Shown here piece by piece: positions 44,405-51,349 of a stretch of DNA of 64,000 bases. This stretch comes from JAVKFY01 sp040223615 (GTDB lineage: Bacteria; Pseudomonadota; Alphaproteobacteria; GCA-2731375). A program made the translations under genes and the position numbers. The notes beneath the pieces were generated by a model. That model was not told where the DNA came from. It made no database searches and was given only the letters and a program-made list of their open reading frames with translations. Every line of letters starts with the position of its first letter. Within the stretch, counting starts at the first letter, position 1. The stretch covers positions 62,001 through 126,000 of the forward strand of contig JAVKFY010000052.1 in NCBI GenBank assembly GCA_040223615.1. Reading direction: 5' to 3'.

Positions 44405-44540
44405 AGAAAAGAAGGGGGCGCCGGTGAAAGCGCCCCCTTCAGCTTATCTAACCGGGTTGAGGGCATTACGGCTAGATAAAGAGGGAAAGCAAAACAGTTG
44501 GCAGACCGAACAAGTTGTTGCGCCACACCGGCCTGCCTGA
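44405..44540 (-). ncRNA. Candidate sigma-54-dependent small RNA 1
   Basis: About 136 nt, from the predicted start at 44540 to the T run after the terminator. A 5' stem (GGCAG/CTGCC) is followed by UUUCCCUCUUU, then a stem-loop with arms UUAUCUAGCCG and CGGUUAGAUAA (one G-U pair) and a loop containing GCCCUCAA, then the terminator. The 49-nt core (44442-44490) is 47/49 identical to that of RNA 2. No reading frame is evident. The two CCCUC tracts could pair with ribosome-binding sites. Confidence 0.65.
44411..44440 (-). terminator. Rho-independent terminator of small RNA 1
   Basis: GAAGGGGGCGC and GCGCCCCCTTC form an 11-bp stem with an 8-nt loop; the minus strand continues TTTTCTG. It lies about 10 nt before the nitroreductase promoter. 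Confidence 0.8.
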
Positions 44541-44551
44541 GATATGATTAA

Positions 44552-44566
44552 GCAAGTGCCGTGCCA
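44552..44566 (-). promoter_or_regulatory. Sigma-54 promoter of small RNA 1
   Basis: TGGCAC (44566-44561), five nt, TTGC (44555-44552), followed by T: a full match to the -24/-12 consensus TGGCAC-N5-TTGCW. It predicts transcription from about 44540. Confidence 0.7.
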
Positions 44567-44629
44567 CATGCTGATAAATGCCGGCTAAAAGATCGCAGGC
44601 CCGGATCGCGACGTAATACTCGCGCGCCA

Positions 44630-44756
44630 AAGAAAAAAAGGGCGCCGTTTCCGGCGCCCTTTGAGCTTATCTAACCGGGTTGAGGGCATTACGGTTAGAC
44701 AAAGAGGGAAAGCATTACGCTAGAGAGCCATCAGGCGAACCTGGAAGCGGCTCTTG
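44630..44756 (-). ncRNA. Candidate sigma-54-dependent small RNA 2
   Basis: About 127 nt. The 5' part folds as AGAGCC/GGCTCT with an inner CAGG-TTCG-CCTG tetraloop stem. Then come UUUCCCUCUUU and the conserved stem-loop with arms UUGUCUAACCG and CGGUUAGAUAA (again one G-U pair, at a different place from RNA 1), loop with GCCCUCAA, and the terminator. Core at 44665-44713. The 5' domains of the two RNAs differ in sequence, so they may have different targets or stabilities. Confidence 0.65.
44637..44662 (-). terminator. Rho-independent terminator of small RNA 2
   Basis: AAAGGGCGCC and GGCGCCCTTT form a 10-bp stem with a 6-nt loop, and the minus strand continues with more T residues (seven in a row, then CTTT). 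A textbook terminator. Confidence 0.85.
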
Positions 44757-44767
44757 CCCCTTACTAC

Positions 44768-44782
44768 GCAACCCGCGTGCCA
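44768..44782 (-). promoter_or_regulatory. Sigma-54 promoter of small RNA 2
   Basis: TGGCAC (44782-44777), five nt, TTGC (44771-44768), then G: matches -24/-12 except for the last base. Predicted start about 44756. An imperfect palindrome GATGTACC-N5-GGCACATC at 44844-44864, about 98 nt upstream of that start, is a possible enhancer site for an activator. Confidence 0.65.
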
Positions 44783-44912
44783 ACCCGTTGCGGCCCCGGA
44801 AATGCGCCTTGTACCGATTTTTGTCCCGCGCTGACACGTCCTGGATGTACCTCGGTGGCACATCTGTATCTGGATGACATGGCCGGCTGGCACTGCTAAG
44901 GACGGCCACATC

Positions 44913-46205
44913 ATGCCGATCATGACCGCCACCCGCACCGTGCGCCGCGACGCGGCCGGCCCGCGCCGGCTTGCCGTCGACATCGCCGTGCTCGGCGCCG
45001 GTATCGCCGGCGTCTCGGCCGCGCTGGAGGCTGCCCGTCTCGGCCGCAAGGTCGCGCTGATCGACGCCGCGCCGAGCCTGGGCGGCCAGTCGGTGGCGGC
45101 CCTGATCGGCACCTTCTGCGGCCTCTACGCCAACGGCCCCGACCCGTACCAGGTCACCCATGGCATCGCCGACGAGATCCTCGCCGACCTCGCCGCCGAG
45201 GGCGCGACATCGGACCGGTTCGGGCGCAACACCCGGATCGTGATGTACGACGAGGTCGCGCTCGGCCGCTGGATCGAGCGCAAGGTGCTGGCCGAATCGA
45301 ACATCCAGCCGCTGCTCGGCGCCATGCTGCTGGGCGTGGAACGCGACGGCCGCCGGATCACGGCGCTGCGCCTGGCCACCCGCTTCGGCGAGCTGGCGCT
45401 GAGCGCCGCCGGCTTCATCGACGCCTCGGGCGACGCGGCCCTGGCCTGGCAGGCCGGCCTGGCCTGCCGCGAGCCGGCCGACGGCCCGGTCTACGGCACC
45501 CAGATGTTCGTCATCGAGGGCCTGGACGAGGCCGCCGCGCCGACTCGCGAGCAGGTCGAGGCGCGCCAGGGCGAGGCCGCCGGCCGGTATGGCCTGACCC
45601 GGCGCGACGGTTTCGTCTTCGCCTTCCCCGGCAAGGGCCGCGCGCTGGTCAACATGACGCACCACGAGACCCCGCTCGACGCGGTGGCGATGAGCCGTAC
45701 CGCGCTGGCCGGCCGGCGCGAGGCCGACAAGGTGCTGGCCTTCCTGAAAGCCGAGTTCCCGGATGCCTTCGCCGACGCCGCGATCCGCACCTACGGCCTA
45801 CTCGGCGTGCGCCAGACCCGCTGGATCGCTGGCCGCCACCAGCTCACCATCGACGAGGTACGCGGCGAGCAGACGTTCGCCGACGCGATCCTGCGCTGCT
45901 CATGGCCGGTGGAACTGCACGACCGCGCCGAGGGCGCCTACTGGGAGGTGTTCGGCGACGATCACCTGCACTACGTGCCGCTGCGGTCGCTCACCCACGA
46001 CGAGACCGACAACCTGATCGCCGCCGGCCGCTGCATCGACGCCGACGTCGCCGCCCTGTCGACGGTCCGCGTGATGGGCCCGTGCATCGCCATGGGCGCG
46101 GCCGCCGCCCACGCCCTCGATCTCGCCGGCGCCGGGTCGGTGCACCAGATCGACGTCGCCGCCCTGCAACGCCGGCTCGCCGACAATCTGCAGCGCACCG
46201 ACTGA
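44913..46205 (+). CDS. FAD-dependent oxidoreductase
   Basis: 430 residues from ATG 44913, behind AAGGA. The N-terminal dinucleotide fold is VDIAVLGAGIAGVSAALEAA, with LIDAAPSLGGQS binding FAD; GFIDASGDAALAWQAG is the internal FAD motif and NLIAAGRCIDADVAA the C-terminal one. It matches the FAD-dependent oxidoreductase group of PF12831 type, whose substrates are mostly unknown. Two further Met codons (44874, 44922) are possible starts. Faces the sigma-54 small RNA genes divergently. Confidence 0.85.
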   Translation: MPIMTATRTVRRDAAGPRRLAVDIAVLGAGIAGVSAALEAARLGRKVALIDAAPSLGGQSVAALIGTFCGLYANGPDPYQVTHGIADEILADLAAEGATSDRFGRNTRIVMYDEVALGRWIERKVLAESNIQPLLGAMLLGVERDGRRITALRLATRFGELALSAAGFIDASGDAALAWQAGLACREPADGPVYGTQMFVIEGLDEAAAPTREQVEARQGEAAGRYGLTRRDGFVFAFPGKGRALVNMTHHETPLDAVAMSRTALAGRREADKVLAFLKAEFPDAFADAAIRTYGLLGVRQTRWIAGRHQLTIDEVRGEQTFADAILRCSWPVELHDRAEGAYWEVFGDDHLHYVPLRSLTHDETDNLIAAGRCIDADVAALSTVRVMGPCIAMGAAAAHALDLAGAGSVHQIDVAALQRRLADNLQRTD

Positions 46206-46254
46206 CCGCGCAAAAGCGCAGGGCCGCCGTGCAGAGCATGCGACGAACGGCACC

Positions 46255-46283
46255 TTGACTTGCGCTTCGGAACGCATTGTTTA
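46255..46283 (+). promoter_or_regulatory. Candidate promoter of the methyltransferase gene
   Basis: TTGACT (46255-46260), 17 nt, TGTTTA (46278-46283). Transcription would begin near 46290, which rules out the upstream TTG codon at 46277 and supports ATG 46319. Confidence 0.45.
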
Positions 46284-46318
46284 TCGCGACGAAGTTCACC
46301 ACGCTCGACGGAACCGAG

Positions 46319-47089
46319 ATGCTTCACCGCCGCCTCACCGCCCGTATCGAAGCCGACGGCCAATGGCTGTTCCGCTGGCGCAGCTTCGCGCCGTTGATCC
46401 TGACGCCGGTCGCGCTGGTCGCCCTGGCCGAAGCGGCGAAGCTCGAAAGCCGGTTCGGCGACGCCTACGACCAGGCCTGGTTCCTGGCCTGCCTGGCGCT
46501 GTCGCTGTCGGGGCTGGCGATCCGCTGGGCGACGGTCGGCTTCGCGCCGGCCGGCACCTCGGGACGCAACACACGCGGCCAGCGCGCCGAGGTGCTGAAC
46601 ACCACCGGCCTCTACTCGCTGGTCCGCAACCCGCTCTATCTTGGTAACTTCGTCGCCATCATCGGCGTCGTCATGGCGATGTCGGTGTGGTGGTACGTGG
46701 CCATCGCCAGTCTTGCCTACTGGCTCTACATCGAACGGGTGATCGCCGCCGAGGAGGCCTACCTGGCCGGCAAGTTCGGCCGCGCCTACGACGATTGGAT
46801 GGCGCGCACGCCGGCTTTTCTGCCGAAACTCAGCGGCTGGCGGTCACCAACCGCTGCTTTCTCCGTCCGCACCGTGCTGCGCCGCGAATATAACGGCGTG
46901 ATGGCGATCGCCACGGCCTTCCTGGTGCAGGAGGCGGTGCTCGACCTGTGGTTCGAGCATGAATCGCTCGGCGAATGGCTGGTCGAGGATCGCGCCTGGG
47001 TGATGGTCTTCGCCATCGCCGCGGCGACCTTCGCGGTGCTGCGCACGCTGAAGAAGCACACCCGCCTGCTGCACGTGCCGGGCCGCTAG
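46319..47089 (+). CDS. Isoprenylcysteine/phospholipid methyltransferase-family membrane protein
   Basis: 256 residues with about six helices. The C-terminal half of the first domain has the family signature GLYSLVRNPLYLGNFVAIIG and, further on, RVIAAEEAYLAGKFGRAYDDW, where the Glu-Glu and Arg contact SAM. Members methylate phospholipids (PE to PC) or isoprenylated groups at the membrane. A C-terminal extension (about residues 180-256) has two more helices and ends in a basic tail. Substrate unknown. Confidence 0.82.
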   Translation: MLHRRLTARIEADGQWLFRWRSFAPLILTPVALVALAEAAKLESRFGDAYDQAWFLACLALSLSGLAIRWATVGFAPAGTSGRNTRGQRAEVLNTTGLYSLVRNPLYLGNFVAIIGVVMAMSVWWYVAIASLAYWLYIERVIAAEEAYLAGKFGRAYDDWMARTPAFLPKLSGWRSPTAAFSVRTVLRREYNGVMAIATAFLVQEAVLDLWFEHESLGEWLVEDRAWVMVFAIAAATFAVLRTLKKHTRLLHVPGR

Positions 47090-47577
47090 CGCACCACCAC
47101 GACAACGCTGAGCACCACGTCGCGGCCGTCGGCCGTGACGCTGTGCTTGCCGGCGGCCAGCGGGCGCTGGCAGGTGGCGCTGCCCGAGGCGGCGACGCAG
47201 GACGCACCGTCCAGGCTCACCGAAACGCGACCCGCGCCGTAGGCGGTGGCCAGCAGCACCGCGTCGCGGCCGACGGCAAAGTCATGCGTAGCGCGGTTCC
47301 CGTCGCGGATTACTTCGGCCACCGGCACCGCGTCCCCGCCGATCTGCTGCCGGCGCTGGGCCGTGCGCTGCGCTTGCTCCAGCGTTTGCAGCTGCTGCGT
47401 CAGGCGCCGTACCTCGGCCTGGAGCTGGCGATACTCGTTGCAGAAGTCGTAGATGCCCTGGAGTTGCGTGTCGCCGGCATGGCTGGTGACGCGTAGCCGG
47501 TCACAGGATTGAGCGGCGGCGGTGGTGGCCGCGAACATCAACGCCAACGACAGCACACCGAGGCGTACCGCGTTCAT
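47086..47577 (-). CDS. Secreted protein with coiled coil, unknown function
   Basis: 163 residues. A signal peptide ends TTAAAQ-S; Cys near residues 25 and 46 may pair. Residues about 48-77 (EYRQLQAEVRRLTQQLQTLE, AQRTAQRRQQ) form a coiled coil. The C-terminal ~75 residues are beta-rich and end in hydrophobic VVLSVVVVVR. Start overlaps the ligase stop (ATGA), and the genes converge with the methyltransferase by 4 nt. I do not recognise the family. Confidence 0.7.
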   Translation of the reverse strand: MNAVRLGVLSLALMFAATTAAAQSCDRLRVTSHAGDTQLQGIYDFCNEYRQLQAEVRRLTQQLQTLEQAQRTAQRRQQIGGDAVPVAEVIRDGNRATHDFAVGRDAVLLATAYGAGRVSVSLDGASCVAASGSATCQRPLAAGKHSVTADGRDVVLSVVVVVR

Positions 47578-48812
47578 TCATAGGTCCTCGCGTCCTCGAT
47601 CATGCGGCCATCGTCGGGCAGCGCCGACGCGTCGACGAACTCGGCCTGGCCGCGCAGCTTGGTCACCGACTGCAAGGTCGCGGCGATGGCGTCGCGCAAG
47701 CCATCGCCGCCGCCGTCGACCGCGCAGCGCAGCGTCATCACGTCGACATTGTTGGCCGAGGTTACGACCAGGCGCGCCTTCTTGATCTCCGGATGCCGGC
47801 CGGCGACCTCCATCACCTGCGCCGGGTGCACGAACATGCCCTTGACTTTGGTGGTCTGGTCGGCCCGGCCCATCCAGCCCTTGATCCGGGTGCCGGTGCG
47901 CCCGCACGGACTGGTCCCCGGCAAAACCGCCGAGAGATCGCCGGTCGCCAGCCGGATCATCGGATAGATCGTCGAGAAGGTCGTGACCACGACTTCGCCG
48001 GTCTCACCCTCGGCCACCGGATCGGTGCCGCCCGGCTCGACCAGTTCGACGACGATCTCCTCGTCCAGGATCATGCCCTCGCGCGCCGCGCTTTCGAAGG
48101 CGATCAGCCCGAGCTCGGCGGTGCCGTAGCTGTTGAACGTCTGCACCCCCAGCTCGGCCAGCTCCGCGCGCATCGACGGGGTCAGCGCCTCGGCGCCGCA
48201 CAGCCCGCACTTCAGGCTGGAGTGATCCAGCCCCATCTCCTTGATCTTGGCCAGCAGGATGCGCAGGAAGGACGGCGTGCCGACATAGGCGGCCGGCTTC
48301 AGGTCGTTGATCACCTGCGCCTGCACTTCGGTGTTGCCGACGCCGGCCGGGATCACCGGACAGCCGATGGCGTGCGCGCCGCTCTCCACCAGCAGCCCGG
48401 CCGGCACCAGGTGATAGGAGAAGGTGTTGTGCACCACGTCGCCGGGCCGCACGCCGGCGGCCCACAGGCCGCGCGCGAAACGGCCGTGATTCTTGCCGTG
48501 CGCCCCGGGTTCGTAGATACCGCCGGGCGAGGCGAACAGGTGCGCCATGTCGGCGATCGGCACCGCGTTCATGCCGCCCAGCGGCCGGTTCGCCGCCTGC
48601 CGGGCTGGCATGTCGGACTTGCGCGTGATCGGCAGCTTGGCCAGCGCCGCCCGGTCGGTGAGCGCGGCCGGATCGACATCCTTGAGCGCCTGCGCGAAAT
48701 ACGCCGTGTTCGATTTCGCCGACGCCACGGTGTCGCGCAGATTGCGCATCAGGTCCGCCTCGCGCTGGTCGGCGGAGCGGGTCTCAAGATCGTCGTAGAA
48801 GTCGCCAGCCAT
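47574..48812 (-). CDS. Phenylacetate-CoA ligase-like adenylate-forming enzyme
   Basis: 412 residues from ATG 48812, behind GGGAGGAC. NTFSYHLVPAGLLVESGAHA, GTPSFLRILL, TFNSYGTAELGLIAFES (A4/A5 region), TGDLSAVLPG and GWMGRADQTTKVKGMFVHPA (A8 hinge and C-terminal domain) are PaaK-type motifs. It activates an aromatic or other carboxylic acid through acyl-AMP to acyl-CoA. A TTG two codons upstream is less likely. It overlaps the secreted-protein gene downstream. Confidence 0.88.
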   Translation of the reverse strand: MAGDFYDDLETRSADQREADLMRNLRDTVASAKSNTAYFAQALKDVDPAALTDRAALAKLPITRKSDMPARQAANRPLGGMNAVPIADMAHLFASPGGIYEPGAHGKNHGRFARGLWAAGVRPGDVVHNTFSYHLVPAGLLVESGAHAIGCPVIPAGVGNTEVQAQVINDLKPAAYVGTPSFLRILLAKIKEMGLDHSSLKCGLCGAEALTPSMRAELAELGVQTFNSYGTAELGLIAFESAAREGMILDEEIVVELVEPGGTDPVAEGETGEVVVTTFSTIYPMIRLATGDLSAVLPGTSPCGRTGTRIKGWMGRADQTTKVKGMFVHPAQVMEVAGRHPEIKKARLVVTSANNVDVMTLRCAVDGGGDGLRDAIAATLQSVTKLRGQAEFVDASALPDDGRMIEDARTYE

Positions 48813-48916
48813 GTCCAAGTCCTCCCTATTCTTGAGGCTGAGGCTAGCGCATTTTCATGACGCCGCGCACGCGGCGGACGCTAGACGGCGCGCCCGCGCC
48901 TTGCCACCATGGCGCC

Positions 48917-49468
48917 ATGAACAACGGCCCGATCTCGACCTATCCCTTCGGCCTGCGGGTGCCGGACGGCGACAACCGCGAACGCCACGTGTGCGGCGAC
49001 TGCGGCTGGATCCATTACGTGAACCCGAAGATCGTGGTCGGCGCGGTGATCACCTGGCGGGGCAAGTACCTGCTGTGCAAGCGCGCCATCGAGCCGCGCG
49101 TCGGCTACTGGACCATGCCGGCCGGCTACATGGAGGAGCGCGAGACCACCGAGGAGGGTGCCAAGCGCGAGTCGCTGGAAGAGGCCAACGCGCATATCCG
49201 CATCGACGCCCTGCTGGCGGTCTACAACATCCCGCGCATCAGCCAGGTGCAGATGATCTACCGCGCCGAGATGGTCAACCCGACCTTCTCGCCGGGCGAG
49301 GAGAGCCTGGAGGTCGACCTGTACGACTGGGACCAGATCCCGTGGGACGACCTGGCGTTCCCCAGCGTGCTGTGGGCGCTGAACCAGCACCGCGAGGTCG
49401 ACGGCCGCAACGACTTCGCCCCCCACGGCGTCCCGCCAGGCGACTGGGGCAGCTTCTTCCGGCGCTAG
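48917..49468 (+). CDS. Nudix hydrolase with N-terminal zinc-ribbon remnant
   Basis: 183 residues from ATG 48917. RHVCGDCGWIHYVNPKIVV resembles the second half of a NudC-type zinc ribbon (only one Cys pair). Nudix box: GYMEERETTEEGAKRESLEE, with N in place of the usual Gly after EEA. It hydrolyses a nucleoside diphosphate linked to another group; the substrate is not deducible. Divergent from the ligase gene. Confidence 0.85.
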   Translation: MNNGPISTYPFGLRVPDGDNRERHVCGDCGWIHYVNPKIVVGAVITWRGKYLLCKRAIEPRVGYWTMPAGYMEERETTEEGAKRESLEEANAHIRIDALLAVYNIPRISQVQMIYRAEMVNPTFSPGEESLEVDLYDWDQIPWDDLAFPSVLWALNQHREVDGRNDFAPHGVPPGDWGSFFRR

Positions 49469-49594
49469 CCCGTTGGCCGACATCGTGCCGTTCGGCGCCT
49501 CGTCAGAGATCGCCGGGCCAAGTCCACGGGTGCCGGTTAAGCTTGCGGTGATTATCCGTTTTCTGTTGCCGCTCAAGCGCTTGCGCCGTCTGGG

Positions 49595-49755
49595 GCGGCA
49601 CCGGACAGAAGAACCGTAACCGATCGGTCCAGCTTCTGGACGTGGATGCCCCGGACAAGCCGGGGCATGACGATGTTATTGAAGAACATGGAAAACGCGT
49701 CATGGCCCGGCTTGTCCGGGCCATCCACGTCCCTGAGCTTGCAAGGATGTCGAAG
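49595..49755. repeat. Dispersed ~160-nt inverted repeat, copy 2
   Basis: Same layout as the copy at 19571: GGACGTGGATGCCCCGG... then ...GCCATCCACGTCC with a ~34-bp imperfect stem, preceded by GCGGCACCGGAC and followed by GAGCTTGCAA. It fills half of the 334-nt gap 49469-49802; nothing coding is seen in the rest. Confidence 0.8.
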
Positions 49756-49802
49756 ATTAGCCGCTGGCCCGGCAGGGCTTGACCGGCATCTCGTATCAAG
49801 CG

Positions 49803-50591
49803 TCAACCCAGCTTCAGATCGCGCAGGAAGCTGGCCTGGGTGTGGGCGCCGTTCATCATGAAGCCGAGGTCGTTGCCGGACAGGATCATGCGGAAGCCCA
49901 TGGCGATCCGCTTCTCCATCAGCTCCGGCACGTAGACGCCGCCGAGGCCGGCCCACTTGCCGTGCCGCTTGCAGCCCGCGATGATCTTCTCGTAGGCCTC
50001 GATCAGCTCCGGCGCCTCGTGCTGGCCCGGGATGCCCATGTCCAGGCACAGGTCGTTGGAGCCGACCAGCACCACGTCGACGCCGGGCGTCGCCGCGATG
50101 GCGTCGACATTCTCGATGGCTTGCCGGGTCTCAACCATCACCGTGACCAGCACCAGCTCGTTGACCAGCCGCACCGCGTCGGCCGGGCTGGTGCCGCCGA
50201 ACCCGAGCTGCACCGCCGGACCGCCCATCGAGCGCTTGCCAGCCGGCGGAAAGCGGCAATAGTCCGCCAGCGTCGCCGCCTGCTCGGGCGTGTCGACGTG
50301 CGGGAACACGATGCCCATGGCACCGGCGTCCAGCGCGCGGCTGGCGTGGTGATGCTCGAAGCCGGGCACCCGCACGATCGGCGCGATGCCGGCGTCCAGC
50401 GCCGCGACCTGGATCTGCGCCACCTGATCGAGATTGTGCGACCCGTGTTCCATGTCGATGAACAGGAAGTCGTAGCCGCAGGCCGCCATGATCCGGCCGA
50501 TATCGACGGTCCGCGTTTGCCGCAGCCCGCAGCCCAGCGCCAGCTCGCCGGCCTCAAGCCGCGCCCGTGCCTGGTTCACCACACCGCTCAT
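49803..50591 (-). CDS. HpcH/HpaI aldolase/citrate lyase family protein
   Basis: 262 residues from ATG 50591. CGYDFLFIDMEHGSHNLDQV (catalytic His), PIVRVPGFEHHHASRALDAG, MGIVFPHVDTPEQA and VTVMVETRQAIENVDAIAAT (metal Glu), then VDVVLVGSNDL (metal Asp) match class II pyruvate-type aldolases. It cleaves or condenses 2-keto-3-deoxy acids with pyruvate; substrate unknown. Convergent with the Nudix gene across the repeat. Confidence 0.88.
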   Translation of the reverse strand: MSGVVNQARARLEAGELALGCGLRQTRTVDIGRIMAACGYDFLFIDMEHGSHNLDQVAQIQVAALDAGIAPIVRVPGFEHHHASRALDAGAMGIVFPHVDTPEQAATLADYCRFPPAGKRSMGGPAVQLGFGGTSPADAVRLVNELVLVTVMVETRQAIENVDAIAATPGVDVVLVGSNDLCLDMGIPGQHEAPELIEAYEKIIAGCKRHGKWAGLGGVYVPELMEKRIAMGFRMILSGNDLGFMMNGAHTQASFLRDLKLG

Positions 50592-50681
50592 GCCGTCCCT
50601 CCCGCGCATGTCCACGGCGGCGATGCTAGAGCATTCGCCAGTTCGGCGGCAGTCCCGCCGGGATTTCTCGGAAATGCGCGC

Positions 50682-51005
50682 TCAGGCCTCGAGGCTGAGC
50701 GCCGGGGCACCGGCGCCGAACAGGCTGACGTCGCCCTTCAGCAGGCTGATGAACTGCGGCAGTTCCTCGACCCGGGTGACCCACAGCCACTGACCGAGCT
50801 CGCCGCGTCCGACGGCGCGGCCGTTCTCGTCCATCCACATCGTGCGGAACCGCAGCCGCCCGCCGCCGACCAGGATCGGGCCCGGCCCCTCGAACCACAG
50901 CGCCAACGCCGTCAAGGCCAGAACCGGCGCCGTCGCGACGAGAATCGCACCGGCGATCAACAGATCCAGCGCACGGGCGAAAGCGAAGGCGGCGTGTCTC
51001 GGCAT
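50682..51005 (-). CDS. Shortened bacterial sugar transferase-like protein
   Basis: 107 residues. One N-terminal membrane helix (DLLIAGAILVATAPVLALTA) leads to LRFRTMWMDENGR and TRVEELPQFISLLKGDVSLFG, recognisable as the KFRTM and (S)LDELPQ...RGDMSLVG blocks of undecaprenyl-phosphate sugar-1-phosphate transferases. Full catalytic domains need about 190-200 residues; the segment between these blocks is reduced, the usual Asp-Glu of LDELPQ reads Glu-Glu, and the end lacks the GPRPL region (FGAGAPALSLEA). Probably a degenerate or regulatory form. Confidence 0.6.
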   Translation of the reverse strand: MPRHAAFAFARALDLLIAGAILVATAPVLALTALALWFEGPGPILVGGGRLRFRTMWMDENGRAVGRGELGQWLWVTRVEELPQFISLLKGDVSLFGAGAPALSLEA

Positions 51006-51166
51006 CGGCTAGGTCCCCTCCGGCAGCATCCCTGAGCGGGACGACTTGCGGTGTGGTGTGGCGAAGGCGGGGCAATGTTGCGCCATCTCGGCACAGCGTT
51101 GGACGTTCCCCGTCCGGTTACCTTTTGGAAAGCAGCCTTCGTGCCAAATGCCGGCGAACGCGCGGC

Positions 51167-51194
51167 TTGCGGGCGTGAACATACCTGCTACGCT
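51167..51194 (+). promoter_or_regulatory. Weak candidate promoter of gdhA
   Basis: TTGCGG, 16 nt, TACGCT. The 344-nt gap 51006-51349 holds no gene; the rest shows no clear repeat or RNA. Low-confidence match. Confidence 0.25.
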
Positions 51195-51349
51195 GAACAT
51201 GGGGGAATTTCCGGTGATCGAACCGACCTCGCCCGGCGCTTTTGCCGGTCGTTGACGCTGCGTTCCCCCCAAAACAGGGCATCCGCCGTCGCCCGCCCGC
51301 CCGGCGGTCCGCGCGCTCGAACATGAATGGCTAGTTGGAAGGATTCACC

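Noticed and set aside
44680..44878. Short plus-strand frame over the small RNA 2 region
   Set aside because: It covers the antisense of the structured RNA and its promoter, resembles no protein family, and has no ribosome site.
46277..46318. Upstream TTG start for the isoprenylcysteine methyltransferase-family gene
   Set aside because: That codon falls within the likely -10 box of its promoter, and the ATG at 46319 gives a normal N-terminus.
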